Shown one piece after another: positions 61,415-64,000 of a stretch of 64,000 nt of DNA. This DNA comes from Halobacillus salinus. GTDB taxonomy: Bacteria; Bacillota; Bacilli; Bacillales; Halobacillaceae. The notes under the pieces are model-generated. The model saw only the letters and a list, made by a program, of their open reading frames with translations. It had not been told where the DNA came from and ran no database searches. The translations under genes and the position numbers were made by a program. The stretch's first letter is position 1; every line of letters begins with the position of its first letter. The stretch covers positions 1,550,001 to 1,614,000 of the forward strand of contig NZ_SRJC01000001.1 of NCBI RefSeq assembly GCF_004684905.1, read 5' to 3'.

Positions 61415-61598
61415 GATTTCCTGAAGGTTTCCCCGACTGTAAGAAAACGTCCAGTTCCTTCATTCGCTCTTGTAATTCTCTAATTTGTCTCTTCATCCTT
61501 TGACGCTTTTGTAGCAATAGTTCTTCCAAATTGGAAAAATAACGGAGTGTTTCTTTACTTAATCTCGTTAATTTGGCAAATTCACTTACTTTGTACAA
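61407..61598 (-). pseudogene. MerR-family regulator remnant with internal deletion
   Basis: 63 aa from TTG 61598 (GGGGGGATAAC upstream). Residues 1-20 are a MerR helix-turn-helix (MYKVSEFAKLTRLSKETLRY), then the sequence jumps straight to a dimerisation coiled coil (LLLQKRQRMKRQIRELQERM), so about 50-60 residues with the wing and second helix pair are absent. It overlaps the SRPBCC frame by 8 bp. A MerR-type operator remains upstream. Alternatively a naturally minimal regulator. Confidence 0.65.
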
Positions 61599-61615
61599 GT
61601 TATCCCCCCATCCTT

Positions 61616-61647
61616 ATCCTAAGCCATGGGGTGCACCACATAGTCAA
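61616..61647 (-). promoter_or_regulatory. MerR-type promoter with dyad between -35 and -10
   Basis: Minus strand TTGACT (61647-61642), 20-bp spacer, TAGGAT (61621-61616). The spacer holds the perfect dyad ATG-N-GGTGCACC-N-CAT (61641-61626). Long spacers with a centred dyad are the hallmark of MerR-controlled promoters. Confidence 0.65.
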
Positions 61648-61806
61648 GATAACAGTATAACTTTACACAACGATGTATCTATTAACAAATCCATTAATGA
61701 TACAACAGATCCCTTTCATTTATGTAACATTTTGTTAACAAGAGCAAAATTCCTTACCTCATTTGTTAGACTGAGTATGCAAAGAAACAAAGGGAGTGAA
61801 ACGCCT

Positions 61807-62175
61807 ATGATCTATCGAATGATGATACCCATCATGGCAATCATTTTGTTAGCCGGTTGCCTCCCGCAGTCAAATTCTGTTGAAGTTCTTAGTGCCGCAG
61901 AATCGGACTATGAATTATTTTTATATACAAAAAGCAGCGAAAAAGAACATGCTGATGATTACTTGAACGCCCTCTTGGATTGGAAAACAAGCAGGAATAA
62001 TGTTGAAAATATTCAGTTCACACAATCGACAACGAAGTCTGACGAAATAGGTGTGTCTGAGGACCTCCTCCCAACGCTCGTCATTAAACGAGAAGGGCGA
62101 GTAGTAGAAAGTATCAGTGGAAAAAATTCGAGCGATAAAATCTTAACCCAGCTCGAAAATACGTTGTCATTTTAA
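61807..62175 (+). CDS. slp: Small Slp-like lipoprotein
   Basis: 122 aa. Signal peptide with lipobox LLAGC (Cys 18), mature part of about 105 residues with an alpha/beta pattern (YELFLYTKSSEKEHADDYL, LPTLVIKREGRVVESISGK) that looks thioredoxin-like but has no CxxC. It sits beside pdhD where B. subtilis carries slp (small peptidoglycan-associated lipoprotein), so I use that name by position. ATG 61807 has AAGGGAG upstream; the longer open frame would bury the signal peptide. Confidence 0.75.
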   Translation: MIYRMMIPIMAIILLAGCLPQSNSVEVLSAAESDYELFLYTKSSEKEHADDYLNALLDWKTSRNNVENIQFTQSTTKSDEIGVSEDLLPTLVIKREGRVVESISGKNSSDKILTQLENTLSF

Positions 62176-62205
62176 ACCTAAGATTACTTCTTAGGTTTTT
62201 TTAGT
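62175..62205 (+). terminator. Terminator after slp-like gene
   Basis: AACCTAAG/CTTAGGTT stem with seven-base loop, then TTTTTT. Confidence 0.85.
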
Positions 62206-62261
62206 ATCCATGGTCTTCGTACTACTTAGTGATTTCAAGATTCTTTGAGCTTCGTGAAAAG

Positions 62262-62291
62262 TAGAAAAGGACTTGCCTGAAGCAAGTCCTT
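62262..62291 (-). terminator. Terminator after the 35-aa gene
   Basis: AAGGACTTGC/GCAAGTCCTT stem with CTGA loop (TCAG on minus), followed by TTCTACTTTTC. Confidence 0.75.
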
Positions 62292-62296
62292 ACCAA

Positions 62297-62404
62297 TTAT
62301 TCTGTGCCTTTATTAGTCGCTTTCCCTTTTTGTTCGCCCTTTTCATGTCTCATAGCATTTAAATCTTTTTTGCTTTTATGCTTTTTATTCTTATCCTTCA
62401 TCAT
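62297..62404 (-). CDS. 35-aa lysine-rich protein
   Basis: ATG ATG start preceded by an excellent AGGAGGAGG at good spacing; MMKDKNKKHKSKKDLNAMRH, then EKGEQKGKATNKGTE and stop. Nearly half the residues are charged, no hydrophobic segment. Its own hairpin follows 6 bp after the stop. Not recognised; could be a nucleic-acid-binding or spore-associated peptide, but nothing in sequence proves that. Confidence 0.6.
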   Translation of the reverse strand: MMKDKNKKHKSKKDLNAMRHEKGEQKGKATNKGTE

Positions 62405-62451
62405 AAAAACCTCCTCCTAAATATTTTCCCTCATTTTTTTAAATTCATGAG

Positions 62452-62489
62452 CACAAAAAAAGAGCCACCGTTATGGTGACTCTTTTTAG
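62452..62489 (-). terminator. Terminator after pdhD
   Basis: AAAAAGAGCCACC/GGTGACTCTTTTT stem (one wobble) with GTTAT loop; T run on minus closes the pdh operon. Confidence 0.88.
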
Positions 62490-62495
62490 TATCAA

Positions 62496-63905
62496 TTATT
62501 TTACAATGTGAATTGGCTGACCAATCGCAACTTCTGCTGCTTCCATTGTAATCTCACCTAATGTTGGGTGAGCGTGGATAGTAAGCGCTAGATCTTCAGC
62601 TGTCATACCAGCTTCGATAGCAAGACCTAATTCAGCGATCATGTCACTAGCGTTCGGGCCAGCAATTTGAGCACCGATTACTAGATCATCATCTTTACGC
62701 GTGATAAGTTTCAAGAACCCATCACTGTCGTTAAGAGATAACGCACGACCGTTCGCTCCGAATGGGAATTTGGAAGCTTTCACTTCGTATCCCGCATCCT
62801 TCGCTTCCTGCTCGCTATAACCGACAGATGCTAATTCTGGATCAGAGAAGACAACCGCTGGAATACCAAGGTAGTCGATTTCTGTTTTCTCACCAGCAAT
62901 AGCTTCCGCTGCTACTTTCGCTTCATAAGAAGCTTTGTGAGCAAGTGGTGGTCCGGCTACAATATCACCGATTGCATAGATGTTTTCGATATTTGTACGG
63001 CATTGGTTGTCGATGTTGATCAGACCTTTATCTGTAAGGTCAAGTCCCATCTCCTCAAGACCAATTTCGTCTGTGTTTGGACGACGACCGACTGTAACTA
63101 ATACGTAATCTGCATCAATGGACTTCTCTTCGCCTTTGACTTCATACTTAACCGTTACGCCGTCTTCGCGTTCTTCAACACCTTGTGCCATCGCTTCTGT
63201 TTCGATGGATACACCTTTCTTCTTAAGACGCTTCTTAACGACAGAAGACATTTGCTTCTCAAAGCCACCAAGAATATCTTTTGTACCTTCAAGGATTGTA
63301 ACTTCTGTATCGAAGTTAGCATACGCAGTACCAAGCTCGGTACCAATGTATCCGCCACCGATTACAACAAGCTTCTTCGGTACTTCTTCTAGAGAAAGTG
63401 CACCAGTAGAATCAAGGACACGATCAGAATATTTGAATGTTGGCAGTTCGATTGGACGAGAACCTGTTGCAATGATGCAATTGTTGAATGTGTAAGTTTG
63501 AGAATTCTTATCGTCCATTACACGTACAGTGTTCTTGTCCACGAAGTAAACTTCACCTTTAACGATATCTACTTTGTTACCTTTTAGAAGGCCTTCAACA
63601 CCGCCTGTAAGTTTGTTTACTACACTACCTTTCCACTCTTGGACTTTAGAAAAGTCAACAGTAGTGTTCTCAGACTTAATACCCATGTCGTCTGCGCCTT
63701 TTGCGTGTTCATAGCGGTGACCAGCTTGGATCAACGCTTTAGAAGGGACACAACCTACGTTCAGGCAGACACCGCCTAAGTTACCTTTGTCTACGATTGT
63801 TACGTTTTGACCCGTTTGAGCAGCGCGGATGGCAGCTACATAGCCACCAGGACCCGCACCGACTACTAACGTATCAAGTTCGATTGGGAAATCTCCTACT
63901 ACCAT
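62496..63905 (-). CDS. pdhD: Dihydrolipoyl dehydrogenase (E3 of pyruvate dehydrogenase)
   Basis: Flavoprotein that reoxidises dihydrolipoamide with NAD+. 469 aa: FAD motif [17 protein letters not shown] (about 14-30), redox disulphide [13 protein letters not shown] (Cys 47, Cys 52), NAD motif [12 protein letters not shown], and the C-terminal active-site HAHPTLGE (His 446, Glu 451). GGAGGCGTAAAGT before ATG lies across the pdhC stop 3 bp away. Confidence 0.98.
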   Translation of the reverse strand: MVVGDFPIELDTLVVGAGPGGYVAAIRAAQTGQNVTIVDKGNLGGVCLNVGCVPSKALIQAGHRYEHAKGADDMGIKSENTTVDFSKVQEWKGSVVNKLTGGVEGLLKGNKVDIVKGEVYFVDKNTVRVMDDKNSQTYTFNNCIIATGSRPIELPTFKYSDRVLDSTGALSLEEVPKKLVVIGGGYIGTELGTAYANFDTEVTILEGTKDILGGFEKQMSSVVKKRLKKKGVSIETEAMAQGVEEREDGVTVKYEVKGEEKSIDADYVLVTVGRRPNTDEIGLEEMGLDLTDKGLINIDNQCRTNIENIYAIGDIVAGPPLAHKASYEAKVAAEAIAGEKTEIDYLGIPAVVFSDPELASVGYSEQEAKDAGYEVKASKFPFGANGRALSLNDSDGFLKLITRKDDDLVIGAQIAGPNASDMIAELGLAIEAGMTAEDLALTIHAHPTLGEITMEAAEVAIGQPIHIVK

Positions 63906-63908
63906 ACT

Positions 63909-64000
63909 TTACGCCTCCATCATAATAAGTTGTGGATCGTTCAGTAAACGCTTGATGTGGTTCATTGCATGCTGAGCTGTCGCACCATCGATTACACGGT
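63909..64000 (-). CDS. pdhC: Pyruvate dehydrogenase E2, dihydrolipoamide acetyltransferase (3' end)
   Basis: Only the last ~30 codons are in the window: RVIDGATAQHAMNHIK, RLLNDPQLIMMEA, stop. The RVIDGATAQ sequence is the tail of the DHRxxDGA acyltransferase active-site motif (the His is just outside). Directly upstream of pdhD, as in all Bacillus pdhABCD operons. Confidence 0.92.
   Translation of the reverse strand, partial: RVIDGATAQHAMNHIKRLLNDPQLIMMEA

Noticed and set aside
61573-61806. N-terminal extension of the slp-like lipoprotein frame
   Set aside because: No ribosome-binding site and it would place 78 residues before a good signal peptide; it also covers the MerR operator.

Overview
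The window is chromosomal DNA from a spore-forming Bacillaceae species, most likely a moderate halophile of the Halobacillus/Pontibacillus/Virgibacillus type. The evidence is a Bacillus subtilis-like gene order over nearly the whole 64 kb, many sporulation genes (spoVD, gerR-like, ylbJ, ylbD, ylaJ, spo0M), a bacillithiol gene (bshC), a caa3 oxidase, a BCCT-family osmolyte transporter and a very acidic extracytoplasmic linker. Genus is inference. I saw no rRNA, tRNA, insertion sequence, prophage or CRISPR array.

Layout. (1) 1-11.2 kb, minus strand: the division and cell-wall (dcw) cluster, read from mraZ through rsmH, ftsL, pbpB, spoVD, murE, murF and mraY to a truncated murD; MraZ-box repeats precede mraZ. 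(2) 11.3-28.5 kb: bshC, a DUF3397-like gene, panE, ylbP, gerR-like, an enoyl-CoA hydratase-like gene, rpmF-ylbN, tmcAL, ylbL/ylbK/ylbJ, coaD-rsmD, an unknown stalk-domain protein, ylbG, ylbF, ylbD, a CAP protein and a CBS protein. (3) 28.6-30.9 kb: yugN-like, an AI-2E/YtvI-type membrane protein and a GNAT acetyltransferase. (4) 31.0-38.8 kb: the cytochrome caa3 module (ctaM-like, ctaG, ctaF, ctaE, ctaD, ctaC, ctaB) with divergent ctaA. (5) 38.9-52.4 kb: pycA, ftsW, ylaN, glsA, ylaL, ylaJ, ylaI, ylaH, ylaF, suhB-type, yktB, yktA, a nitronate monooxygenase-like gene and speA. (6) 52.4-52.7 kb: a dual-function SR1-type small RNA encoding SR1P, with a sigma-A promoter and a perfect CcpA cre box. 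(7) 52.8-61.6 kb: an accessory block between SR1 and slp-pdhD: polysaccharide deacetylase lipoprotein, ArAE-type transporter, BCCT transporter, spo0M, a TPP-riboswitch-controlled thiW-tenA-thiD-thiM-thiE operon, and a decayed MerR/SRPBCC gene pair that still has its operator. (8) 61.8-64.0 kb: a Slp-like lipoprotein, a 35-aa lysine-rich protein, pdhD and the 3' end of pdhC.

The window is dominated by core envelope growth, respiration and carbon metabolism. Heme A synthesis (ctaA, ctaB), oxidase structural genes and assembly factors (ctaG, ctaM) lie together; pyruvate carboxylase and pyruvate dehydrogenase sit at opposite ends of one conserved block with SR1/SR1P, a glycolysis-linked regulator, between them. 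I did not find a clearly new multi-gene system. The parts most worth a second look are the SR1 locus, the MerR/SRPBCC remnant with an intact operator, a small CCGxxCxxC protein tail-to-tail with ylbF, and several unrecognised small proteins.
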